Positions 43,801 through 53,980 of a stretch of 64,000 bases of DNA are shown here, in pieces. Position numbers and translations under genes: made by a program. The stretch spans positions 157,263 through 221,262 of the forward strand of contig NZ_RFFH01000010.1 of NCBI RefSeq assembly GCF_003696265.1, in the 5' to 3' direction. The DNA is from Nocardia stercoris (lineage in GTDB: Bacteria > Actinomycetota > Actinomycetes > Mycobacteriales > Mycobacteriaceae). Under the pieces are notes generated by a model. The model was not told the origin of the DNA and did no database searches. It was given only the letters and a program-made list of their open reading frames with translations. How positions within the stretch are numbered: the first letter of the stretch is position 1; every line of letters begins with the position of its first letter.

Positions 43801-46800
43801 CAGCCGGGACTTCGTCGACCGGATGATCGCGCGGTATCGGCGCCTGCTGGAAACCTTCGCCGCCGAACCCGAACTGCCGGTGGCGCGCATCGATCTGCTG
43901 CTGGCCGACGAACGGCGAATGATCGCGGAGTTCAACGACACCGGCGTCGCGGTCGACCCGGCCGTGACCGTGGCCCAGCTGTTCGAAGCGCGCGTCGCCG
44001 CCGCCCCGGACGCGGTGGCGCTGATCGCCGACGGCGAATCGGTCCGCTACCGGGAACTGGACGCGCGCGCCGCCTGCCTGGCCGGTGTGCTGGCGGCTCG
44101 CGGCGCCGGCCCGGAAACCGTTGTGGCCGTGGCGATGCCACGGACCACGGACCTGGCGGTAGCGCTGCTGGCGGTCGTGAAATGCGGTGCCGGCTATGTG
44201 CCCCTGGACCCGGGATATCCGCAGGAACGGCTGCGGTACATCCTCACCGACTCCGACCCGACGCTGGTGCTCACCCACAGCGCTGTCGCGGACCGGATAC
44301 CTGCCACCGGCGCCGAGCGCATCCTGCTCGACGATCCGGGCACGATCGCGGAAACGGCTGCCACCGCAGCCCTTTCCACGGTGCCGGTGGCGCCGGCCGG
44401 ACTGGCCTACCTGATCTACACCTCGGGCACCACGGGCGTGCCGAAGGGAGTCAGCGGCACGCACGGGGCACTGGCCAACCGGCTGGCGTGGGCGTCCGCG
44501 GTGTGGAACGAGCCGGTCCGGATCGCGAAGAGTTCGATCAGCTTCCTCGACGGCACCACCGAACTGCTCGGCGCGCTCGTCAGCGGGACCACGGCGGTCC
44601 TGGCAGGCGACGCCGCGGCCAGGGACGGCGTCGCGCTCGCGGACCTGATCGAACGCCACGCCGCGACCCAGTTCCTGGCCATCCCGAGTTTCGCGGCCGC
44701 GATCGCCCGGTCCGCCCCGCCCGCTCAGCTGGCCGGTGTCCGGCTCTGGCTGTGCAGCGGCGAGGCGCTGGACTCGGGCACCGTCGGCGAATTGCTGTCC
44801 GCGGCACCGGATTCGGTGGTCGTGAACTCCTACGGGTGCTCCGAGATCGCCGGCGACGTGCTGGTCGCCGAGTTGCGTGCCGCCGCGAGCCCGGTGCCGC
44901 TGGGCCGGGCGGTCCCCGGCACCCGGGTGTATCTGCTCGACCGCGACCTTTCCCCGACCGTGCCGGGCGCGATCGGCGAGATCTATGTCGGCGGAATCCA
45001 AGTGGCACGCGGGTATCTGGGGCAGCCGGAGGCGACCGCGGGCCGGTTCGTCGCGGACCCCTACGGCGAGCCCGGGCAGCGACTGTTCCGGACCGCGGAT
45101 CTCGGTCGCTGGATCGTCGACGCCACCGGACAGCCGGCACTGGAATACCTGGGCCGCGCCGACGATCAGGTGAAGATCCGGGGCTTCCGGATCGAACCCG
45201 GTGAGATCGAAGCGGCGCTGACCGCCCATCCGGGAGTCGCGCAGGCCGTGGTCGCGGCGCGACCCAGCGCGACCGGCACCCGGCTCGTCGGCTATGTCGT
45301 GCCGGCCGCGTCCGGGGTGGACGTGGGCGAGCTGCGGGCCTTCGTGGCCGGGCGGCTGCCGGAGTTCATGGTGCCCGCCGTGGCGCTGACGCTCGACGCG
45401 CTGCCGCTGTCCCCGAACGGGAAGATCGACCGAAAAGCGTTGCCGGAGCCGGTGTTCGCGTCCGTTGCCGAGTATCGGGCGCCGGTGTCGCCGGTGGAGC
45501 GGGCGCTGGCCGGGTTGTTCGCCGAGATCCTCGGTGTCGACCGGGTGGGGCTCGACGACAGTTTCTTCGATCTGGGTGGGCATTCGCTGCTGGCGACCCG
45601 GCTGGTCAGCCGGATCCGCGTCGAACTCGCGGTGGAGGTGCCGATCCAGGCGGTCTTCGCGGCGCGGACCGTCGCCGAACTGGCGGTGGTCGTGACGCGT
45701 AGCGCCGACGCGGCGCGGCCCGCGCTGCGCCGCCGGGACCGGCCGGAACTGCTGCCGTTGTCCTTCGCCCAGCAGCGGCTGTGGTTCCTGTACCGGTTGG
45801 ACGGGCCGTCGGCGACCTACAACATTCCGCTGGCGTTCCGTCTGAGCGGGCCTGTGGACGTGACCGCGCTGCGCGTGGCGGTGGCCGATCTGGTGGGCCG
45901 GCACGAGAGCCTGCGGACCGTCTTCGCCGACGACACCGACGGCGTGGGCCGGCAGCGGGTGCTCGACACGGGCGCGGTCGCGGTGCCCGTCGAGGTCGGC
46001 GACCTGGCCGGCGCCGACGTTGCCGAGGTCGACCGGGTGGTGGCCGAGGCGGCTGCGTACCGGTTCCAGCTGGATACCGAGATTCCGCTGCGGGCCACGG
46101 TGATTCGGCTGGGCCCGGACGAGCTGGTGGTGGTGCTCGTGGTGCACCACATCGCGGGTGACGGCTGGTCGTTGGCGCCGCTGGCCCGGGACCTGGCAGT
46201 GGCCTACCGGGCTCGGGCGGCGGGCAGCGCGCCGGAGTGGGCGCCGTTGCCGGTGCAGTACGCGGATTACACGTTGTGGCAGCGGGAATTGCTCGGTGAC
46301 GAGTCGGATCCGGAGAGTGTGCTGTCGCGTCAGTTCGACTACTGGCGGGCCGAATTGGCCGGTGTGCCGGAGCAATTGGTGTTGCCGACCGACCGGCCGC
46401 GGCCGCGGGTGGCGTCCTACGCGGGTGCGACCGTGCCGTGGCCTATCGACGCCGCGACGTCTGCGGCGGTTGCGGAGTTGGCGCGGTCGCGGCGGGCGAC
46501 GGTGTCGATGGTGTTGCAGGCCGGTGTGGCGGTGTTGTTGTCGAAGTTGGGTGCGGGGGAGGACATTCCGATCGGTTCGCCGATCGCGGGTCGTACCGAT
46601 GCGGCGCTCGACGATCTGGTCGGGTTCTTCGTCAACACGTGGGTGCTGCGCGCACGTGTGTCACCGGAGTTGTCGTTCGCGGACGTGGTCGATCAGGTTG
46701 CGGAGAAGGCTCTGGCCGCGTACGCGAATCAGGATGCTCCGTTCGAGCGGCTGGTGGAGTTGGTGAATCCGGTTCGCTCGCAGGCGCATCACCCGCTGTT

Positions 46801-49800
46801 CCAGGTATCGCTGACGGTGCAGAACACCGCAGCCGTGACCGCGGAATTCGGGGACGCCGAGATCGCCGCCTACCCGGTCTCGAACGGATCGGCGCGCTTC
46901 GACCTGCTGTTCGCCGTACACGACGACGGCACGGGCGGGCTGTCCGGCTCGATCGAGTACGCCACCGACCTGTACGACGCGGACAGCGTGCATCGGATCG
47001 CGGCCCGGTTCACGGCCCTGCTCGCCCACGTCACCGTTCGCCCCGACGTCCCGGTCGGGCGGATCGACGTGCTCGACGACCACGAGCGTCGCCGCATCCT
47101 GCACGAGTGGAACTACACGATGGGGCGGACCGGCGGACACGCGCCGGAAGGTTCAGCCCTGACACTGGCCGAAAGCATTGCGGCGCAGGCCGAGACACGC
47201 CCCGACGCGGTGGCTGTGGTCGCCGGCACCGGTTCGCTGACCTACCGCGAACTCGACGAGCGCTCCGGCCGGCTGGCCGGCGTGCTGGCCGAGCACGGTG
47301 CCGGCGCGGAACGCGTGGTGGCCGTGGCACTGCCGCGCGGCGCCGACCTGCTGGTGGCGCTGCTCGCCGTCCTGAAGTCCGGCGCCGGTTACGTGCCGCT
47401 GGACCCGGCCTATCCGCAGGACCGGTTGCGGTTCATCCAGTCCGACGCCGAACCGGTGCTCGTACTCACCGATTCCGCTGTCGCTGAACGAATTCCCGAC
47501 ACCGGCGGTGCGCGCCTGCTGCTCGACGCGCCGACGGTGGTGGCGGAACTCGCGAACCGCACACCGCTCGCGCCGGTTCCGGTGCCCGGCGGCAGCCTGG
47601 CGTACCTCATCTACACCTCCGGGACCACGGGTGTGCCCAAGGGCGTGGCGGTGACCCGGGCCAACCTGGACGCACTGGTCCGGGCCACGCGGCCGCTGCT
47701 GACCGTGCCGGAGATCGCCGGAACCGACGGTCCGGTCCTGGCGTCGACGTCGGCGGCGTTCGACGTGTCGGTGTTCGAGCTGTTCACCACGCTGCACGCG
47801 GGTGGGTCGGTCGAGATCGTGGACGACGCGCTGGCTGTGGGGCAACGGGATTCGTGGTCCGGTGCGGTGATGAGTATGGTGCCATCGGCGTTCGACGCGG
47901 TCGCCGCGCACACCGAGACGGTGCTCGCGGCGCACACCATCGTCTTCGCCGGTGAAGCCCTGACCCGCGCCACGATCGAGCGGGCACGCACCCGTATCCC
48001 AGGTGTGCGGGTAGTGAACGGTTACGGTCCGACCGAGTCGACGGTCTTCGCCACCACCGCGGTCCTCGACGCGGACCCGGGCGTGGGGCCGGTGCCGATC
48101 GGCGTACCGCTGCCGGGCGTGCGAGCCTACGTCCTCGACAGCTGGCTGCGGCCGGTTCCGGCGGGCGTCTCCGGCGAGTTGTATCTGGCCGGAACGCAAT
48201 TGGCGCGCGGCTATCACGCGCGGCCCGATCTGACGGCCACCCGGTTCGTCGCCGACCCCTTCGGCACCGAGCACGGCGCCGGGCGTCTGTATCGCACCGG
48301 TGACGTGGTGCGCTGGAACCTGTCCGGCGTATTGGAGTACCTGGGCCGCGTGGACGACCAGGTGAAGGTGCGCGGTTTCCGCATCGAGCTCGGCGAGATC
48401 GAGACCGCCCTGGCCGGGCATCCGGACATCTCGCAGGCGGTCGTGGTCGCCCACGACACCGGCGACGGCAAGCAGCTGGTCGGCTACGTGGTCCCGGGCG
48501 GGCACGCGCCCGCCGACAGCGTCCACGACGCGGTGCCGAGCAGCGGCGCGGACGCCGGGTCCACACCGGACCTGGATTCGGCCGCGGTGCGGTCGTATCT
48601 GCGGGAAAGGTTGCCGGAGTACATGGTTCCCGCCGCGGTGATGGTGCTCGACGCGCTGCCGTTGTCGGCCAACGGCAAGATCGACCGAAAGGCGCTGCCC
48701 GAGCCCGTCTTCGCGGCCGGGACCGAGTATCGGGCACCGGCAACGGTGGCGGAGTCGGTGCTGACCGGGGTGTTCGCCGAGATCCTGGGGCGGGACCGGG
48801 TCGGTGTGGACGACGATTTCTTCGAGATCGGCGGCGACTCCATCCGCTCGATCCAGGTGGTGTCCCGTGCGCGCGCGGCAGGCGTATTGATCAGTCCCCG
48901 TGAGGTTTTCGAACACCGGACCGTGGCCGCCCTGGCCCGAATCGCGGCGACCGCTCGGGATCGCCAACTCCTCGCCGAACTCCCCGGCGCCGGCATCGGC
49001 TGGATGCCGCTGCTGCCCGCCGCACGATACGTCCGAGACATGGGCGCGGGCCTCGACCGCTTCAACCAGGCGATGCTGCTGGACCTTCCCCTCGGCATCG
49101 ACCAGGACGGCCTGATCGCGACCTGGCGCGCGGTACTGGACCGGCACCCCGTGCTGACCGCCCGCCTGGTCGACGGCCCCGACGGCCCAGGCCTGCTGAC
49201 CAGGCCGTCCGGCGACATCGACGTCTCCACCCTCGTCCACCGGGTCGAGCTGCCATCGCCCACAGGCCGGGCCGTGACCGACGCGGCAGACGGCGATCAC
49301 GGTGGGGTGACCTTGGATGCGGAGTCGGTTGCCGGCGCGCTCGCCATGGCTTCGGATGTGTTGGACGCCAATGGCGTACCGCATGACGGTGGTCGGGCCG
49401 TGACCGGGGCGGCAGTCCGTGAGCACGCTGGTGACCTGGATGCGGCTGCCGACAGTGGGCTGGACGCAATGTCGGATCTGTTGGGCGGCCATGGTGTGGC
49501 GTTCGATGGTGGACGGGCCGAGACCGGCGCGGCAGACGGCGAGCACGGTGGGGACCCGGATGCGGTGGCGGCCGACAGCGGGCTGGACGCGGTGTCGGAT
49601 CTGTTGGGCGCCACGGGCGTACCGCTTGACGGTGACCGGGCCGTGACCGGCGCGGTCGACCGCGGGGACGGTGGGTTCCTGGAGGCGGCGGTGGCCGACA
49701 GCGCGCTGGACGCGGCGTCGGCGCGGTTGGATCCCGGTAACGGTGTGCTGTTGGCCCTGGTCTGGTTCGACCGGGGACCCGACGCGCCGGGCGTGCTGGG

Positions 49801-52800
49801 TGTGGTCGCGCACCATCTGGCGGTCGACGGGGTGTCCTGGCGAATCCTGTTGCCGGACTTGGCTTCCGCGTGGACGCGGATACGGGAGGGGCGCCCGGCG
49901 CAGCTGCCGGCCACCGGCACTTCACTGCGGCGCTGGTCGCACGCGCTGGCCGAGCAGGCGGTCGCTCCGCGGCGGGTCGCCGAATTGTCGTGGTGGACCG
50001 CGATGTTGGCCGGGGAGGATCCGGTACTCGGAGCTCGGGAACTCGATCCGGCGGTCGACACGCACGCCACCGCCGACCACGTCCGGGTGCGGGTGCCGGC
50101 CGCCGTGACCGAGACGGTGCTGACCGCGCTTCCGGCGGCGTTCCACGGGCACGTCGACGACGGTCTGCTCGCGGCGCTGGTGGTCGCGGTGACCCTGTGG
50201 CGGCAGTCCCGTTCGAGCCTGGTGGTGCGCCTCGAAGGCCACGGTCGCGAAGAGGCGGTCGTGCCGGGCGCGGACCTGTCGGCGGCGGTGGGCTGGTTCA
50301 CCGCCATGTATCCGGTGCGGCTGAGCCTGCCCGCCGGCGTCGACCCGGCCGAGGTCCTGACCGGCGGTCCGGCGGCCGGTCGGGTGGTGAAGTGGGTGAA
50401 GGAGCTGCTGCGCGCGGTACCGGATCGCGGAATCGGCTACGGGATGCTGCGCTACCTGAACCCCGAAACCGCGCCGGTGCTGGCCGAACTGCCCAGTGGC
50501 CGAATCGGTTTCAACTATCTGGGCCGATTCGCCACCGGTGACCTGATGCCCGCCGAGCTGCGTGCGGGCGGCTGGACGCCCACGCCGGGCATGTCGGCGA
50601 ACGCGGGCTACCCGGAGCTGCCCGCCTGGTCGGCGCTTGAGATCAACGCCGCGGTCACCGACGACGGGACGGGCCCGGCCCTGGCCGCGTCGTTCACCTT
50701 CCCGACCGGCGTGCTGGACCGGTCGCAGGTGCGCGAACTGGCCGAGTTGTGGCGTGCGGCGCTGACCGGGCTCGCGCGCCACGCCGAGCTGCCGGGCACC
50801 GGCGGTCTGACCCCGTCGGACGTGCCGCTGACCGGGCTCGATCAGTCCGCGATCGACAGTGTGGAGGCGCGTTTCGGGCGGGTCCAGGACGTGTGGCCGG
50901 TGACCGCGATGCAAGCGGGCCTGCTGTACCACGCGCAACTGGCCGGCACCGGTTTCGACGCCTACCACATGCAGGTCGTGTTCGACCTGTCCGGAACGGT
51001 GGACCCGGCGCGGATGCGGGTGGCCGGGCAGGCGCTGCTGGAACGGCACGCGCCGCTGCGGACGGCCTACATCCCCGCCGGCGACGGCTCGACGGTCGCG
51101 GTGGTCGTGTCCGGGGTCGAATTGCCCTGGCAGCACCTCGATCTGGCCGCACTGCCGCACCCGCGGCGGGAGGCGGCCGCCGCGGAACTGCTCGACGCCG
51201 ACCGGGCCGCGCACTTCGACCCCGCCGTGCCGCCGTTGCTGCGGCTGGCGCTGATCGGCGACACCGGCGGCCGGTTGCGGCTGGTCCTGACCGCGCACCA
51301 CGTGCTGGTGGACGGCTGGTCCCTGCCGCTGCTGCTGGCCGACCTGCTGGCGCTGTACTCGAGTTCGGGGGACGCCACCGGGCTGTCCGCCGTGCCGGAC
51401 TACCGGGACTTTCTGTCCTGGTTGCACACTCGTGACCGCGCGGCCACCGCCACCGCCTGGTCCGGCTATCTCGACGGGGTCGGGGAACCGACCCTGCTCG
51501 CAAGCGGCGCGGCCACCACGGTCCCGGCGCAGGACACGCTGCGCAGCGTGGATCTCGCACTGCCGGAACCGATCACGCGGGCGCTGTCGGAGCGGGCCGC
51601 CGACTGCGGTGTCACGCTCAACACGGTCGTCCAGGTCGGCTGGGCCCTGGTGATCGCCGCCGCGACCGGCCGCGACGATGTGACCTTCGGTGCCACCGTC
51701 TCCGGCCGGCCCGCGGACCTGCCGGGCGCGGACTCGATGGTCGGTCTGCTGATCAACACCGTCCCGGTGCGGGTCCGCATCGATCCCGCGAGCACGATCG
51801 CGGGTCTGCTGCGCCGCCATCAGGCCGAACAGGCGCAGCTGATGGATCACCACCACTACCCGCTGACCGAGGTACACCGGATCACCGGCGTACCGGCCCT
51901 GTTCGACACCCTGGTCGCGTTCGAGTCCTACCCGATCGACCCGGCCGCCCTCACCGGCGCGCTGTCGATCACCGGCATGGACAACCGCAGCGGCACCAGC
52001 TATCCGGTGACCGTCACCGCCAACGCGGTGCCGGATCTGGTGCTGTCGGTGCAGTACGACACCACGGTGTTCGACGCCGATCGGATCGAACGGCTGATCG
52101 CCCGGTACGCGGCGGTGCTGACCGCCGTCGCCGGCGATCCGGACACGACCCCGGCGCGAATCCCGCTGCTGCTGCCCGACGAGCGCGCGATGCTGCGGGA
52201 CCGCAACGCCACCGCCACCGCGGCGCCGGTGCTGTCGGTGCCGGAGATGTTCGCGCGGCGGGTCGCGCAGACCCCGGATGTGGACGCGGTGGTCGCGGGC
52301 CCCGACCGGCTGTCCTACCGGGAGCTCGACGCACGGGCCAACCGCGTAGCCCGGTGGCTGCTGCAGCAGGGCGTCGGCGCCGAGGAACCGGTGGGAGTCA
52401 TCCTGCCCCGGTCGGTGGACCTGGTCGTGGCGCTGCTCGGGGTGGCGAAGGCGGGCGCGGTGTTCGTGCCGCTGTTGCCGGAATGGCCGCAGTCGCGCCG
52501 GGACCGGGTGCTCGCGCAGGCCGGCGTCCGGGTCGTCGTCGACGGCGAGAGCGCGGCGGAGATCGCCGGCTGCTCGGTGAGCGATCCGCGGGTGGCCGTC
52601 GATCCCGAACAGCTGGTGTACATCATGTTCACCTCCGGTTCGACCGGTGAGCCCAAGGGTGTCGCGGTGCGGCACCGGGATGTGACCGCGCTCGCGCAGG
52701 ACCGGTGTTTCGCGGGCGGCGCGCGCGAGCGGGTCCTGCTGCACTCCCCGTATTCGTTCGACGCGTCGACCTACGAATTGTGGGTGCCGCTGTTGAACGG

Positions 52801-53980
52801 CGGCCAGGTGGTCCTGGCGCCCGCGACGGCCGGTCCGGCCGAGCTGGCCCGGCTGATCGAACGCTCCGGTGTGACCGGATTGTGGCTGACCGCAGGGCTG
52901 TTCGCGGTGCTGGCGCAGGAGGACGCGGCCTGTTTCGCGCGGGTTCGGCAGGTGTGGACCGGTGGTGACGTGGTGTCGCCGGACGCGGTGCGCCGGGTGC
53001 AGCGCAGCTGCCCCGACACGGTGGTCGTCAACGGTTACGGCCCCACCGAGACCACGACGTTCGCCACCAGCTATCCGATTCCGGTGCTGTCCCAGGACCC
53101 GGGCGCGGCCGGTGACACCGCGGTGCCGATCGGCCGGCCGCTGGACAACATGCGAATGCTGGTGCTGGACAACTGGTTGCGGCCCGTCCCGCCCGGCGTG
53201 GTCGGCGAGCTGTATGTGGCGGGCGCGGGTGTCGCCCGCGGCTACGCGGGCCGCCCGGATCTGACCGGTGCCCGATTCGTCGCGGATCCGGCCGGATCGG
53301 GCGAACGGGTGTACCGCACCGGTGACTATGTGCGCTGGAACGACAGTGGCGCACTGGAATACGCCGGACGCGCCGACGACCAGGTGAAGATCCGCGGGTT
53401 CCGGGTCGAGCCCGGTGAGGTCGAGGCCGCAGTGGCCGCCGACCCCGCCGTGGCCCGGGCGGTGGTCGTGGTGGTCGACGGTCCGGCCGGAAAGCGGTTG
53501 GCCGCCTACGTCACCGCCGTCGACGGCACCGAGCTGGATCCGGCGGCGGTGCGCCGGGCCGCGGCGACTCGCCTGCCGGACTACCTGCTGCCCGGCGCGA
53601 TCGCGGTCGTCGACCGGATTCCGTTGACCCCCAACGGAAAGATCGACCGCAAGGCGCTGCCGGAACCGGTCTTCGCGGCACCCACCGCCTACCGGGCGCC
53701 GGCCACCGAACAGGAACGGATCCTGACCGGACTGTTCGCCGAGGTGCTCGGCCTCGACCGGGTCGGCGTGGACGACAACTTCTTCGACCTGGGTGGCCAC
53801 TCCCTGCTGGCCACCCGCCTGGCCGGCCGGATCCGCACCGAACTCGGTGTGGAGATCTCCGTCGCGACCGTGCTGCGCGCACCGACGGTCGCCATGCTCA
53901 CCCACTCCTGGGCGGAGACGACTGCGAAGTCGACCCGCCCGGCTCTTCGTAAGTTCAACCGAGGGACGGACAAGAAATGA
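13817..53980 (+). CDS. Giant ten-module nonribosomal peptide synthetase (13,387 aa)
   Basis: This one protein has 35 domains: (C-A-T-E)(C-A-T) repeated five times, giving ten modules. All ten C domains keep HHxxxDG, all ten carriers keep the phosphopantetheine Ser in GG(D/H)S, and the five E domains keep [13 protein letters not shown]. Carriers before E domains read GGDS and the others GGHS. C domains after E start WPVT-MQ-GLL (or LSPLQEGL) as in D-accepting types. C domains after a plain carrier start LPLS-AQ-RLW as in L-accepting types. I chose ATG 13817, with GGAAAG just upstream; GTG 13814 and 13802 are in frame alternatives, and longer starts would overlap the operator. No termination domain is present. 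The stop overlaps the ATG of the next NRPS gene. Without a release domain the chain must pass to that protein. Confidence 0.97.
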   Translation: MTDVIDNYESNALLLPVTSAQREIWMACRFAPEIPTYRLGEYWEIRGDVDVDAMRAAVRRVVAESDALRVRFTEVDGEVFQSVLPMSDWELPFHDLSDRRDAFAAALAWMRDELRDPMDPGAGPLFRYALFKISRSRYVWFGAWHHIVVDGAAVALLKQRVAELYTSYAAGAEAGASAAPALSELVAADRAYAASDQYRADHDFWAAALADPPGVLSFGDKAAGGIAELVGRTDELDPATDASLRELAERCGVRMSTLFICVSGLYASMVTGERDLLIGIPVSARTEPAVRTAVGSVANVLPVRLRLDPARPFATLLTEVAAQVRDALRHQRFRGEDIIRTVAPHTAAGESPFGFHANYMGFDYDFRFGEFEADRCVLTAGIPEVCSLNYYDVRGRFPTRVDFSANGRYFDTDSVATHLRRYVELLRTIARRAADPRFPIGRLELLDDGERHRILRDWSGSDVARAAAEPVATSFAARVTADPEAVAVVTATRTLTYRELDERSGRLARLLAARGAAAEQVVALALPRTADLVVALLAVAKSGAAYVPLDPAYPRDRLRFIQSDAHPVLVLTTGAVADRVPETGVPRLLLDDPALSAELDALEPLAPVDVPDTTVAYLIYTSGTTGVPKGVAVARANLAALVRATASLHGAADPVRVLASTSVAFDVSVFELFTTLCAGGSVELVDDALAVAQRDSWSGAVMSMVPSAFDAVAAHTETELAADTIVFAGEALTWATIERARDRIPGVRVINAYGPTESTVYATTAVLEAGATGPVPIGVPLPGVHARVLDGWLRPVPAGVAGELYLGGAQVARGYLGRPDLTGARFVADPFDVSGAGARLYRTGDVVRWNASGTLEYLGRADDQVKVRGFRIELGEIEAALTAHPEVAQAAAIAYDTGSGSQLVGYVVAARRDAADPSRKVRVGVLAGGTGAAGEFATPAPADRRDGAVPLDSAAVRAFLRDRLPDYMVPAVVMVLDALPLSANGKLDRKALPQPVFAAATAYRAPATPAEAALADVFAEILGRDRVGVDDDFFELGGDSIRSIQVVSRARAAGIVISPQDVFGHRTVAELARVADATRDRRQLAELPGGGIGWMPLLPVAHFVRELGAGLDEFHQSMLLDLPVGIDATSLAATWHAVLDRHPVLTARLVDVAGGPGEPGPGLVTSPADGVDVAALIRRIPVPHSGIAGTDPDFAALVDTELAAAAGRLDPWRGVLLALVWFDLGADVPGVLGVVAHHLAVDGVSWRILLPDLATAWSQLDAGERPVLPATGTSLRRWAHALAEEATTGRRTAELAWWTGMLAGPDPVLGARELNPALDTHATLEQVRLRLPADLTETVLTELPAAVHGRADDGLLAALLVAVTVWRHRRGGDADSGVVVRLEGHGREEAAVPGADLSATAGWFTTMYPVRLTLPADLDPEDVLAGGPAAGRVLKWVKELLRAVPDRGIGYGLLRYLNPETGPVLAGLPSGRIGFNYLGRFTGGDPIPARGWTVTRHRLTEFELAAGAGAAMPAWSALEINALVTEDATGPVLGATFDYPAGVLDRAVVEELSALWRAALTGLARYTRAGAGGRTPSDVPMTGLDQTAIEVLEARYPQLQDIWPVTDMQAGLLFHARLAGTGFDAYHMQVMFDLSGPVDPSRLRSAGQVLLDRHPSLRTAYPITDDGTTVAVVCDQVTLPWHELDLRTQPAHRQAELVAEFLDTDRATHFDPVAAPMLRLALIRFGADRSRLVLTAHHVLLDGWSLPLLLAELLVLHATAGDPAPLPAAANYRDFLRWRHTQDPERAARAWQRYLGGVAEPTLLATADRPDGDDPAIASDVLETVDIPLPAPVSRALSARAIECGVTLNTVVQVGWGMLLATVTGRDDVLFGATVSGRPADLPGADTMLGLLINTVPVRVRIDAADTLATHLRRHQAEQLGLLEHHQHPLTEMHRITGVPALFDTLLAFESYPIDEKSLTGSITITGVEHRSGTNYPVTVTATVSDTLALTLQFDTGLFTRGEIDRLTTGFVTLLSAFAADPDTPVARLGLLDAADRDRLARWNDTTATPSVQTVAQLAAARAAADPDAVAVVAGTESLSYRQLDERANRLAHWLLDRQVGVDDVVALAMRRSADLVVAMLAVGKAGAAWLPIDPDYPADRIAYMLDDARPRLTLDAVPDLDPYPPTAPELTVAPTGAAYVIYTSGSTGRPKGTVVTHAGVAALAGAMTRRFGLTPASRVLALASPSFDASVMELLMALGSGAALMIAPPGVWSGTELADLLIAGAVTHALIPPALLATVPELPDGILAVPVVGADTCPPELVDRWAGGRRMINAYGPTEATIAVTLSDALAPGDGVPPIGRPVTGTRLYVLDRWLRPVPVGVVGELYVAGPGVARGYLGRPALTAERFVADPFGGTARLYRTGDLVRWNADGQLAFAGRADDQVKIRGFRVETAEIEAALITDPAVDRAVVVVVDGPAGKRLAAYVTVAAGAAFDPAALRDHVAARLPHYMMPAAFTEIAAIPLTPNGKIDRKALPEPVFAATTEYRAPANPVERTLAALFAEVLGAERVGADDSFFDLGGHSLLATRLLGRIRAELGVEVPIRAVFDLPTVAGLATRIGAADATGPELVRRPRPEVVPLSAGQRRLWVLHELDGPAPTYNMPVVIRWAGAVDVGALRAALADVVTRHDTLRTVVTRVGDLPAQHIVADARPELITGAVTGGELPAALAASAAHGFDLATEIPIRAWLWTVGATDHVLALVIHHIAADGWSMAPLLRDFGSAYRARIAGHAPEFAPLPVDYIDYTLWQRELLESGPRAEGVVAGQLAFWRETLRDMPTDLMLPTDRPRPAMPTGRGAVVPVALDAVTHARLTQLARDHRASVFMVLNAVLATVLSRLGAGADVPVGAAVAGRGAAALDAVVGFFVNTLVLRGDLSGDPEFGELLDRMRRTHLDAHANSDVPFERVVDALAADRSAARDSLFQVMLVLQNNENATVAELGLPDARVSHEAVHTATAKFDLTFSFAETYATDGTPSGIGGWIEYATDLFDATTAAALAARFTLVAEAVTADPRLRVSQVPILLPAEQRMVLEWNDTGTDAAVVSLPAMFAARVAQTPDAVAVVAAAWARESHADSVFAGAVSVTYAELDARANAVAWWLLERGVAAEEPVAVVLPRSVDLVVALLGVAKAGAVFVPLLPEWPQSRRDQVVAQAGIRLSLTAVEVTAAVADAASTAAGFAGPGVDVDPDQLVYVMYTSGSTGEPKGVAVRHRDVTALVQDRCFAGGAHERVLVHSPHSFDASTYELWVPLLNGGRVVLAEPDSGPVELASLISDSGVTGLWLTAGLFAVMAQEHAQCFSGVRQVWTGGDVVSPDAVRRVQQACPETVVVNGYGPTETTTFATYYPIPTAHPANSSDSAHDGSADVGEDDRASTAAGPQDDLSAAVPIGRPLDNMRMLVLDSGFRPVPPGVIGELYVAGAGVARGYAGRADLTAARFVADPAGSGERVYRTGDLVRWNGSGALEYVGRADDQVKIRGFRIEPGEVEAALAADPAVGRAVVIVVPGPGGKRLAAYITAAVDGEQGTATAASIDTAAVRERVAARLPEYLVPAAIVALDRIPLTTNGKVDRKALPAPEFRTGGGYRAPAGDTQRLLADLFAEVLGAERVGIDDDFFDLGGDSIVAIRLVSRARAHGLVLSPRDVFRHRTVEVLAEAARPLGADRPAEEAGAGIGELPATPVMRYFAELPGALSTFHQRMGLPLPPGVRADQLADALQAVLDHHDALRMRVDFRTPGVVEIAAAGTVAATEVLRHVAVADHGTEPIAELVESETARARTELDPATGRLVRAIRFDAGPDEPGMLLLLVHHWAVDGVSWRILLDDLRAALEAVRAGESVALQPVPTSFRRWAHRLVARAPARRAELPLWREVHAGPRPPRIGSRALDPRRDTVATLGQLELRLSGEVSEALLTTVPAAIHGEIDDVLLTALARAVRRWLGSTGPVLVDLEGHGREEFAADLELSRTVGWFTAVYPVRLEPAAADIVTEAKAVKEHLRRIPDKGLGYGLLRYLDSDESATEVHGPTPEIGFNYLGRFRDDADTGQWAGHTGLRSGGADDIALTHVVDVTAVTADTATGPVFVTSLTWAGELLDEPRVRALGELWFAELTELVRAVAAGGGGHTPSDFPLVPLAQNEIDQLATEFAEDGGIADLLPLSPLQEGLAFHAGYGADVYTAQFVIDFDGPLNRALLHECLHQVVRRHDNLRAGFRRTAAGFGVQVVPGTVGPAYTVTDVSAALDPEEQAAELAAAQRRKPFDLRRPPLLRFVLVILGTDRHRLILTNHHILLDGWSMPLLLSEIFALYRGAGEPGTLSRVRPYRDYLRWLADADREAAAQAWSGALAGLTEPTLLAGAGSATVQVPEQVRAELTESATRELTDRARRWGVTPSTVVQTVWALLLAGETGRDDVVFGSMVSGRPVEVEGADTMIGLFINTVPVRVRLRPAQSFADLVRAVQEQQSALFAHHHLGLAEIQQRTGFRQLFDTLTVYENYPIAAGNGGSGVEVEPGLRAAVVAGSDATHYPLALMVVPGDTMRLRLDFQPDVVAGARAAAMLDRFTTILAAVVADPSALISRIPAMSAAEHARMVRDTGTAAAAAPPLPEAFAARAAAHPDAIAIVAGGTSLTYRELDERSGRLARRLIAHGAGPERVVAVALPRTATLPIALLAVLRSGAAYVPVDPAYPQDRSRFILSDANPVMVLTDSTVADRIPRTGTVWLLLDEPQPVTDTAATEYAAPVAVPPESLAYLIYTSGTTGVPKGVAVSRANLAALVRATRFLQPAQTGPSRVLGSTSAAFDVSVFELFTTLCAGGSVEIVDDALALGERPQWSGDVLSMVPSAFDAVAAHTETVLRAATIVFAGEALTHATIERARDRIPGVRVVNAYGPTESTVFATTAVPVPGSSGPVPIGAPLPGVRAHVLDGWLRPVPAGVAGELYLGGAQVARGYHARPELTAVRFVADPADPGARLYRTGDVVRRDDSGALEYLGRADDQVKIRGYRIELGEIDAVLTTHPLIEQAVVVAHDGGGGKQLVGYVVADPTAAVPDSAEIRAYVGDRLPEYMVPAVVMVLDALPLSANGKIDRKALPAPVFAAGTAYRAPATPQERVLTALFAEVLGAERVGVDDSFFDLGGHSLLATRLVSRIRADLGAEVPIRAIFDTPTVAALAPIVGDRARHQVRTALRRRERPRRLPLSYAQQRLWFLYQLDGPSATYNLPLAVRLTGALDPAALTAAVGDLLHRHESLRTVFGSDDAGTGYQRVLDLADLEVPVRISDLTGAAEHEVEREVAAAARYPFRLDHEIPVRATIVVRGSAEYLLVLVVHHIAGDGWSLTPLARDLADAYRARAAGVAPAWTPLPVQYADYTLWQRELLGSESDPGSLLSRQFDYWRAELAGLPEQLALPSDRPRPRVASHRGALAPWEIDAATAAAITGLARSRQATVSMVLQAGLAVLLSKLGAGQDIPIGSLIAGRTDAALDDLVGFFVNTWVLRAEVTPGASFARHVDRVAQQALAAYANQDAPFERLVELVNPVRSQAHHPLFQVSLVVQNTGPATADFGAVTVEDYPVTTGTARFDLLFSVADDNRGGLTGSIEYATDLFDRSTIEALAARFTRLLADLTAAPDEPVGRIDVLDAVERRRILRDWNDTAARTDLADRFGRAAAVDNAASMAELFTRRAGAQPDATAVVDGGGSLTYRELDERSGRLARMLIERGAAAERLVAVALPRTTDLLVALLAVAKSGAGYVPLDPAYPRDRLRFIQSDAQPILVVTDSTVTARIPAVRITERDVPRLLLDAPEVLAELAAAEPADPVAVPPGTVAYLIYTSGTTGVPKGVAVSRANLVALVRATLPEPIPVAGEQSSAVRVLASTSAAFDVSVFELFTTLCAGGSVEIVDDALAVGQRDSWSGAVMSMVPSAFDAVAAHTETALDVHTVVFAGEGLTHATIQRARDRIPGVRVVNAYGPTESTVFATTAVLGETVAGGPVPIGVPLPGVRAYVLDGWLRPVPAGVPGELYLAGTQVARGYHARPELTAARFVADPFGAGRLYRTGDVVRWNASGVLEYLGRADDQVKVRGFRIELGEIEAAATAHPAVAQAVVVAHDTGAGKQLVGYVVGGESEGEGAVPDSASVRSFLRERLPEYMVPAVVMVLDALPLSANGKIDRKALPEPFFAAGTAYRAPVSAVERILADVYAEILGRDTVGVDDDFFEIGGDSIRSIQVVSRARAAGVLISPRAVFEHRTVAALARVAQAGPERELLSELPGGGIGWMPLLPAARFVRELGAGFERFNQSMLLDLPVGIDLNGLVATWRAVLDRHPVLTARLVDSADGPGLLTVPADEVDLAAAIRRVCVADNDIRDVDPLVVAGELDAAAARLAPTAGVLLALVWFDFGVDRPGVLGVVAHHLAVDGVSWRILLPDLAAAWARLRDGDRPELPAAGTSLRRWSHALAEQATTAERVAELSWWTTALAGHDPVLGRRELDPARDTHATVDQLELRLTPAVTDAVLTALPTAIHGHVDDGLLAALAVAVAVWRRDHAGPDAGSPADPVVRLEGHGREEALVAGADLSAAVGWFTTMYPLRLTLPDDLDLDDVLAGGPAAGRAVKWVKELLRAVPDRGAGYGMLRYLNPDTAATLAGLPSGRIGFNYLGRFETADVMPARWQGLGWTPTTGVAAHPGYPELPALSALEINAAVTDDGAGPVLGASFTYVPGVLDAAAVDELAGLWQAALTGLAGYTATPGAGGLTPSDLPLVALDQDGIESFEARYPAVEDIWPVTSMQSGLLFHADLAESGFDAYHMQVVFDLAGAVDPERLRAAGQAVVDRHASLRTAYAAAADGSTVAVVVRGVTLPWQELDLRDTAADQQAVAVSKLLDSDRATRFDLAEPPLLRLALIRTGPDRSRLVLTAHHVLLDGWSLPVLLGDLFTRYSGGAAAANPATYRDFLGWWQSRDTAATERVWTGYLAGVTEPTFLAPSASDSSALDVDVLETVDIALPEPVSRGLSTLAGTCGVTVNTIVQVSWAVLVAAVTGRADVVFGATVSGRPADLPGADSIIGLLINTVPVRVRIDAADTPAGLLRRHQAEQGALLDHHHFPLTEAHRITGVPALFDTLVAFESFPIDHRARSGALSVTGVENRSGTNYPVTITANAIPDLVLSLQYDTTVLDRAEIDRLTARYAAVLKSFATTPDTAIGSLSILLPEEQRMLHSWNDTRTDAAVVSLPAMFAARVAQTPDAVAVIAAGAIAESREDHADSVIAGATELGEGSVGAGTASGPRSGHSGIVVAGAVNGLREGHADSVVAGAVSVTYAELDARANAVAWWLLERGVVAEEAVAVVLPRSVDLVVALLGVAKAGAVFVPLLPEWPQSRRDQVAAHAGIRTTVTSAVVAGAVSARPDAVDPGVIVDPDQLVYVMYTSGSTGEPKGVAVRHRDVTALVQDRCFAGGAHGRVLVHSPHSFDASTYELWVPLLNGGQVVLAEPDSGPAELAALIADSGVTGLWLTAGLFAVMAQEHPQCFVGVRQVWTGGDVVSPDAVRQVRQACPATVIVNGYGPTETTTFATSYAIRSARSAAEAQTGFGPGDLRRESAVDARVDADTGVASIGRAEVEGGPWSIAPGNPVGVENRGGVENPGGVEYRGSLVKRGGVENVGVERRRGVENRCGAAEYLDGTSVPIGRPLDNMRLLVLDGWLRPVPLGAVGELYVAGAGVARGYAGRPDLTGVRFVADPNGSGERVYRTGDLVRWNDSGVLEYAGRADDQVKIRGFRIEPGEVEAVLAADPVVGRAVVVVVDGPAGKRLAAYVTPAQDGGAAAIDTVALRARAADRLPAYLVPGVITAIDAVPLTGNGKVDRKALPEADFRTTSYRAPESPVERVLAGLFEEILGVERVGVDDSFFDLGGHSLLATRLTSRIRAELDAEIPIRTVFREPTVAALAGVVGRVAGDGVRTALRLRERPERLPLSFAQQRLWFLYRLEGPSATYNIPLALTLTGAVDPAALTAAITDVVTRHESLRTIFTVDADGIAAQRILDPATAEVPVRTLDLTAADDAEVDGVIAGEAAHLFELDTEIPLRSTLIRRDAKTLLVLLVVHHIAGDGWSLAPLARDLAEAYRARAAGSAPAWAPLPVQYADYTLWQGELLGEESDPESVLSRQFDYWRTELAGVPEQLALPTDRPRPRVASYQGATEPLTIDPITAAAIAELARTRQATVSMVLQAGLAVLLSKLGAGEDIPIGSPIAGRTDAALDDLVGFFVNTWVLRAQVRPTATFAELVDQVADKALAAYANQDAPFERLVELVNPVRSQAHHPLFQVSLTVQNTAAATADFGDVEVAANPVSTGTARFDLLFALAEHESGGLIGSIEYATDLFDRASVRRLADRFTRLLAALTDRPEQPVGNLDLLAADERRQVLHDWNDTARRTGVPAGTAVSVVAAVAARAAAEPDAVAVVSTTRTLTYRELDDRCGRLARLLAERGAGAEAVVAVALPRTADLLVALLAVIRSGAGYVPLDPAYPSDRLRFIQSDARPVLLLTDSSVAPGIPEVGEFAGGAPSLAETAAVRDSAVPRLLLDDPAVEAELAQREPLAPVDVPDAALAYLIYTSGTTGVPKGVAVTRGNLAAVVGATVSMQVRDSGEPGPVLASTSAAFDVSVFELFTTLHAGGSVEIVDDALAVGQRDSWSGAVMSMVPSAFDAVAAHTETVLAADSIVFAGEALTWATIERARDRIPGVRVLNGYGPTESTVFATTAVLDRTGTGPVPIGMPLPGVRAYVLDGRLRPVPAGVPGELYLAGAQLARGYHERPDLTGGRFVADPFDSTGGRLYRTGDVVRWNASGILEYVGRADDQVKVRGFRIELGEIEAALTAHPDIAQAVVVAHDGDAGKQLVGYVVAARSGTARDSAAVPADPGSAELRSYLRERLPEYMVPAVVMVLDALPLSANGKIDRKALPEPVFAAGTAYRAPVSAVERSLAEVFAEILGRDAVGVDDDFFEIGGDSIRSIQVVSRARAAGVLISPRAVFEHRTVAALARVAQAGPERELLSELPGGGIGWMPLLPAARFVRELGAGFERFNQSMLLDLPVGIDLNGLVATWQAVLDRHPVLTARLVDGTDGPGLVTRPSGDIDVATFVHRVDLHGTDVGSSAEPDSGERDRNMVPSGPGNELSDSLARSAALISAELDAAAGRLAPEAGILVALVWFDRGAHAPGALGVVAHHLAVDGVSWRILLPDLAAAWAQRSEHPDATERQPVPPVSGTSLRRWSHALAEQARTPERTAELSWWTSMLAGPDPILGAREPDPAVDTHATVAQVELRLPVEVTEAVLTGLPTAFHGHVEDGLLAALLIAVAVWRERRCGTSDPSGIVVRLEGHGREEAVVAGADLSAVAGWFTAMYPVRLTLPEKLDPAAVLTGGPAAGQVVKRVKELLRAIPDRGLGYGMLRYLNPDTAPVLAELPTGRIGFNYLGRFSSGDLMPAHLRGTGWTPVPGVPANAGYPRLPVLSALELNAAVTDDGSGPTLGASFTYATGILADESVAELAALWETALTGLARHVDAGGGGLTPSDLPLVNLDQAAIDALEARYGRVRDVWPVTAMQSGLLYHTHLTGAGVDAYQMQVLFDLAGPVDPGRMRIAGQALLDRHASLRTAYLPAGDGSTVAVVVADAELPWQQIDLRETSAAGRSTAIDALLTADRAERFDPTVPPLLRLALIRTAADRSRLVLTAHHVLLDGWSLPLLLTDLLALYANGGATAELPAAGNYRDFLAWLQARDRAATAQAWTEYLTGVDEPTLLAAAADGPAAEPEPAVTVEIPLPADLARTLTRRAGECGVTPNTVVQVSWALLLAELTGRDDIVFGATVAGRPADLPGADTMVGLLINTVPVRVRIRPGDSLAEHLRRHQREQAGLLDHHHHPLTEMHRITGVPALFDTLVAFESYAVDHSALAGTSAASGLAVVGLDHRGETNYAVTITANAVPDLVLTLQYDTGVLSRDFVDRMIARYRRLLETFAAEPELPVARIDLLLADERRMIAEFNDTGVAVDPAVTVAQLFEARVAAAPDAVALIADGESVRYRELDARAACLAGVLAARGAGPETVVAVAMPRTTDLAVALLAVVKCGAGYVPLDPGYPQERLRYILTDSDPTLVLTHSAVADRIPATGAERILLDDPGTIAETAATAALSTVPVAPAGLAYLIYTSGTTGVPKGVSGTHGALANRLAWASAVWNEPVRIAKSSISFLDGTTELLGALVSGTTAVLAGDAAARDGVALADLIERHAATQFLAIPSFAAAIARSAPPAQLAGVRLWLCSGEALDSGTVGELLSAAPDSVVVNSYGCSEIAGDVLVAELRAAASPVPLGRAVPGTRVYLLDRDLSPTVPGAIGEIYVGGIQVARGYLGQPEATAGRFVADPYGEPGQRLFRTADLGRWIVDATGQPALEYLGRADDQVKIRGFRIEPGEIEAALTAHPGVAQAVVAARPSATGTRLVGYVVPAASGVDVGELRAFVAGRLPEFMVPAVALTLDALPLSPNGKIDRKALPEPVFASVAEYRAPVSPVERALAGLFAEILGVDRVGLDDSFFDLGGHSLLATRLVSRIRVELAVEVPIQAVFAARTVAELAVVVTRSADAARPALRRRDRPELLPLSFAQQRLWFLYRLDGPSATYNIPLAFRLSGPVDVTALRVAVADLVGRHESLRTVFADDTDGVGRQRVLDTGAVAVPVEVGDLAGADVAEVDRVVAEAAAYRFQLDTEIPLRATVIRLGPDELVVVLVVHHIAGDGWSLAPLARDLAVAYRARAAGSAPEWAPLPVQYADYTLWQRELLGDESDPESVLSRQFDYWRAELAGVPEQLVLPTDRPRPRVASYAGATVPWPIDAATSAAVAELARSRRATVSMVLQAGVAVLLSKLGAGEDIPIGSPIAGRTDAALDDLVGFFVNTWVLRARVSPELSFADVVDQVAEKALAAYANQDAPFERLVELVNPVRSQAHHPLFQVSLTVQNTAAVTAEFGDAEIAAYPVSNGSARFDLLFAVHDDGTGGLSGSIEYATDLYDADSVHRIAARFTALLAHVTVRPDVPVGRIDVLDDHERRRILHEWNYTMGRTGGHAPEGSALTLAESIAAQAETRPDAVAVVAGTGSLTYRELDERSGRLAGVLAEHGAGAERVVAVALPRGADLLVALLAVLKSGAGYVPLDPAYPQDRLRFIQSDAEPVLVLTDSAVAERIPDTGGARLLLDAPTVVAELANRTPLAPVPVPGGSLAYLIYTSGTTGVPKGVAVTRANLDALVRATRPLLTVPEIAGTDGPVLASTSAAFDVSVFELFTTLHAGGSVEIVDDALAVGQRDSWSGAVMSMVPSAFDAVAAHTETVLAAHTIVFAGEALTRATIERARTRIPGVRVVNGYGPTESTVFATTAVLDADPGVGPVPIGVPLPGVRAYVLDSWLRPVPAGVSGELYLAGTQLARGYHARPDLTATRFVADPFGTEHGAGRLYRTGDVVRWNLSGVLEYLGRVDDQVKVRGFRIELGEIETALAGHPDISQAVVVAHDTGDGKQLVGYVVPGGHAPADSVHDAVPSSGADAGSTPDLDSAAVRSYLRERLPEYMVPAAVMVLDALPLSANGKIDRKALPEPVFAAGTEYRAPATVAESVLTGVFAEILGRDRVGVDDDFFEIGGDSIRSIQVVSRARAAGVLISPREVFEHRTVAALARIAATARDRQLLAELPGAGIGWMPLLPAARYVRDMGAGLDRFNQAMLLDLPLGIDQDGLIATWRAVLDRHPVLTARLVDGPDGPGLLTRPSGDIDVSTLVHRVELPSPTGRAVTDAADGDHGGVTLDAESVAGALAMASDVLDANGVPHDGGRAVTGAAVREHAGDLDAAADSGLDAMSDLLGGHGVAFDGGRAETGAADGEHGGDPDAVAADSGLDAVSDLLGATGVPLDGDRAVTGAVDRGDGGFLEAAVADSALDAASARLDPGNGVLLALVWFDRGPDAPGVLGVVAHHLAVDGVSWRILLPDLASAWTRIREGRPAQLPATGTSLRRWSHALAEQAVAPRRVAELSWWTAMLAGEDPVLGARELDPAVDTHATADHVRVRVPAAVTETVLTALPAAFHGHVDDGLLAALVVAVTLWRQSRSSLVVRLEGHGREEAVVPGADLSAAVGWFTAMYPVRLSLPAGVDPAEVLTGGPAAGRVVKWVKELLRAVPDRGIGYGMLRYLNPETAPVLAELPSGRIGFNYLGRFATGDLMPAELRAGGWTPTPGMSANAGYPELPAWSALEINAAVTDDGTGPALAASFTFPTGVLDRSQVRELAELWRAALTGLARHAELPGTGGLTPSDVPLTGLDQSAIDSVEARFGRVQDVWPVTAMQAGLLYHAQLAGTGFDAYHMQVVFDLSGTVDPARMRVAGQALLERHAPLRTAYIPAGDGSTVAVVVSGVELPWQHLDLAALPHPRREAAAAELLDADRAAHFDPAVPPLLRLALIGDTGGRLRLVLTAHHVLVDGWSLPLLLADLLALYSSSGDATGLSAVPDYRDFLSWLHTRDRAATATAWSGYLDGVGEPTLLASGAATTVPAQDTLRSVDLALPEPITRALSERAADCGVTLNTVVQVGWALVIAAATGRDDVTFGATVSGRPADLPGADSMVGLLINTVPVRVRIDPASTIAGLLRRHQAEQAQLMDHHHYPLTEVHRITGVPALFDTLVAFESYPIDPAALTGALSITGMDNRSGTSYPVTVTANAVPDLVLSVQYDTTVFDADRIERLIARYAAVLTAVAGDPDTTPARIPLLLPDERAMLRDRNATATAAPVLSVPEMFARRVAQTPDVDAVVAGPDRLSYRELDARANRVARWLLQQGVGAEEPVGVILPRSVDLVVALLGVAKAGAVFVPLLPEWPQSRRDRVLAQAGVRVVVDGESAAEIAGCSVSDPRVAVDPEQLVYIMFTSGSTGEPKGVAVRHRDVTALAQDRCFAGGARERVLLHSPYSFDASTYELWVPLLNGGQVVLAPATAGPAELARLIERSGVTGLWLTAGLFAVLAQEDAACFARVRQVWTGGDVVSPDAVRRVQRSCPDTVVVNGYGPTETTTFATSYPIPVLSQDPGAAGDTAVPIGRPLDNMRMLVLDNWLRPVPPGVVGELYVAGAGVARGYAGRPDLTGARFVADPAGSGERVYRTGDYVRWNDSGALEYAGRADDQVKIRGFRVEPGEVEAAVAADPAVARAVVVVVDGPAGKRLAAYVTAVDGTELDPAAVRRAAATRLPDYLLPGAIAVVDRIPLTPNGKIDRKALPEPVFAAPTAYRAPATEQERILTGLFAEVLGLDRVGVDDNFFDLGGHSLLATRLAGRIRTELGVEISVATVLRAPTVAMLTHSWAETTAKSTRPALRKFNRGTDKK
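13859..18545 (+). other. NRPS module 1: C(EntF-like)-A-T-E, unassigned D-residue
   Basis: The first C domain (HHIVVDG, His at residues 145-146) is of a different kind from the other nine. Its [13 protein letters not shown] start and overall pattern recall the EntF C domain, which takes an acyl group from a separate carrier protein. A1 pocket by GrsA alignment: D-V-F-S-V-A-A-V-Y-K, which I cannot assign; there is no charged residue besides D235, so a neutral side chain is likely. A loop of about 35 residues is inserted before the A10 motif. Carrier Ser1040 (GGDS) is followed by a complete E domain, so residue 1 should be D. Confidence 0.9.
18560..21650 (+). other. NRPS module 2: C-A-T, hydrophobic pocket of unusual type
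   Basis: The D-accepting type C domain ([14 protein letters not shown], then HHVLLDGWS) fits the preceding epimerase. A2 pocket: D-A-M-L-P-V-A-I-A-K; it is unlike the other pockets in the protein, including a Pro at position 299, and I do not recognise its substrate beyond 'hydrophobic'. Carrier Ser2564 is in GGHS and no E domain follows, so residue 2 should stay L. Confidence 0.88.
21655..26290 (+). other. NRPS module 3: C-A-T-E, predicted D-Val
   Basis: The L-accepting C domain ([18 protein letters not shown]) suits the unepimerised residue 2. A3 pocket D-A-Y-W-W-G-G-T-F-K is close to the known Val signature DAFWIGGTFK. A 40-residue spacer replaces a short loop after the A5 motif. Carrier Ser3657 (GGDS) is followed by an E domain with [13 protein letters not shown], less like the other four E domains of this protein. 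Confidence 0.88.
26290..29450 (+). other. NRPS module 4: C-A-T, unassigned L-residue
   Basis: The C domain begins [14 protein letters not shown] and has HHILLDGWS. It differs from the other post-epimerase C domains here, as does the E domain before it, suggesting that the E3-C4 pair has a separate origin. A4 pocket: D-V-F-S-V-A-A-V-F-K. Carrier Ser5163 in GGHS; no E domain. Confidence 0.88.
29455..34130 (+). other. NRPS module 5: C-A-T-E, unassigned D-residue
   Basis: The L-accepting C domain has [20 protein letters not shown] and [10 protein letters not shown]5 pocket: D-V-F-S-V-A-A-V-F-K, identical to A4. Carrier Ser6241 (GGDS). The E domain has [13 protein letters not shown] and EGHGREE. 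Its first part, with the end of the carrier, is identical in DNA over 239 bp to that of module 7. Confidence 0.9.
32582..32820 (+). repeat. 239-bp exact direct repeat, copy in module 5
   Basis: This stretch is identical, base for base, to 40892-41130 in module 7, at an offset of 8,310 bp. It spans the end of the carrier and the start of the epimerase. Perfect identity including wobble positions points to recent duplication or gene conversion. Confidence 0.9.
35630..35797 (+). repeat. 36-bp repeat pair in the extended N-terminus of A6
   Basis: The 36-bp units 35630-35665 and 35762-35797 encode [12 protein letters not shown] and [12 protein letters not shown]. One copy of the same unit occurs in A3 near 23137-23172, where no expansion is present. 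The insertion lies before the A1 core motif, outside the catalytic core. Confidence 0.85.
36746..36868 (+). repeat. 18-bp degenerate tandem repeat (GVENRG type) in the A6 loop
   Basis: About six hexapeptide units [38 protein letters not shown] are encoded by 18-bp units, within a 108-residue loop between the A5 motif and VPIGRPLDN. The sibling domains A3 and A10 have 40 and 16 residues there. Confidence 0.88.
37735..42525 (+). other. NRPS module 7: C-A-T-E, unassigned D-residue
   Basis: The L-accepting C domain has [10 protein letters not shown]7 pocket: D-V-F-S-V-A-G-V-F-K; Gly replaces Ala at position 322 compared with A4 and A5. Carrier Ser9011 (GGDS). The E domain is complete and carries a moderate loop insertion (about 41230-41390) at the same place where module 9 has its repeat expansion. 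Confidence 0.9.
40892..41130 (+). repeat. 239-bp exact direct repeat, copy in module 7
   Basis: This is the partner of 32582-32820. Recombination between the two direct copies would remove 8,310 bp in frame, deleting exactly two modules' worth of sequence and keeping the D,L alternation. Confidence 0.9.
42530..45725 (+). other. NRPS module 8: C-A-T, predicted beta-amino acid (beta-alanine-like)
   Basis: The D-accepting C domain ([23 protein letters not shown]). The A domain belongs to a different lineage from the rest. Its A4 region reads [10 protein letters not shown], so position 235 is Leu and the Asp is at 236. Its A5 region reads [12 protein letters not shown]. The aligned pocket is L-D-T-L-L-S-S-G-D-K; the published beta-alanine signature is VDWVISLADK, which also has Asp at 236, Ser at 301 and Asp at 331. 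An achiral beta-alanine needs no epimerase, and none follows. Carrier Ser10590 in GGHS. Confidence 0.82.
45730..50810 (+). other. NRPS module 9: C-A-T-E with repeat-expanded epimerase, unassigned D-residue
   Basis: The L-accepting C domain ([30 protein letters not shown]). A9 pocket: D-V-F-S-V-A-G-V-F-K, as in A7. Carrier Ser11675 (GGDS). The E domain keeps [31 protein letters not shown] and IGFNYLGRF but has about 150 extra residues made of a 40-42 residue unit (49265-49736). Confidence 0.9.
49265..49736 (+). repeat. About 3.5 copies of a 120-126 bp in-frame repeat in epimerase 9
   Basis: Units start at 49265 (42 codons), 49391 (40), 49511 (41) and 49634 (partial, merging into the native domain). 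Each begins GRAVTGAA or a variant and runs through [13 protein letters not shown] to GVPLDG. The last unit continues into [18 protein letters not shown]. That stretch corresponds to the conserved [14 protein letters not shown] segment of other E domains, so the array seems to have grown from the native segment. Confidence 0.9.
50815..53930 (+). other. NRPS module 10: C-A-T, predicted L-Val
   Basis: The D-accepting C domain ([23 protein letters not shown]). A10 pocket D-A-Y-W-W-G-G-T-F-K, Val-type; its post-A5 loop has only 16 residues, so it is the compact form of the A3/A6/A10 family. Carrier Ser13329 in GGHS. The protein ends 58 residues later with [14 protein letters not shown], without a recognisable docking domain. 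Confidence 0.9.

Noticed and set aside
23010-53670. Hpg or Dpg specificity for A3, A6 and A10 because of the LTAGLF motif
   Set aside because: The aligned pocket DAYWWGGTFK is Val-like and differs from the Hpg signature DIFHLGLLCK at most positions, and no Hpg or Dpg biosynthesis genes are present in the window.
53680-53980. Thioesterase or reductase release domain at the end of the first NRPS
   Set aside because: Only 58 residues follow the last carrier serine; there is no GxSxG hydrolase or Rossmann motif.
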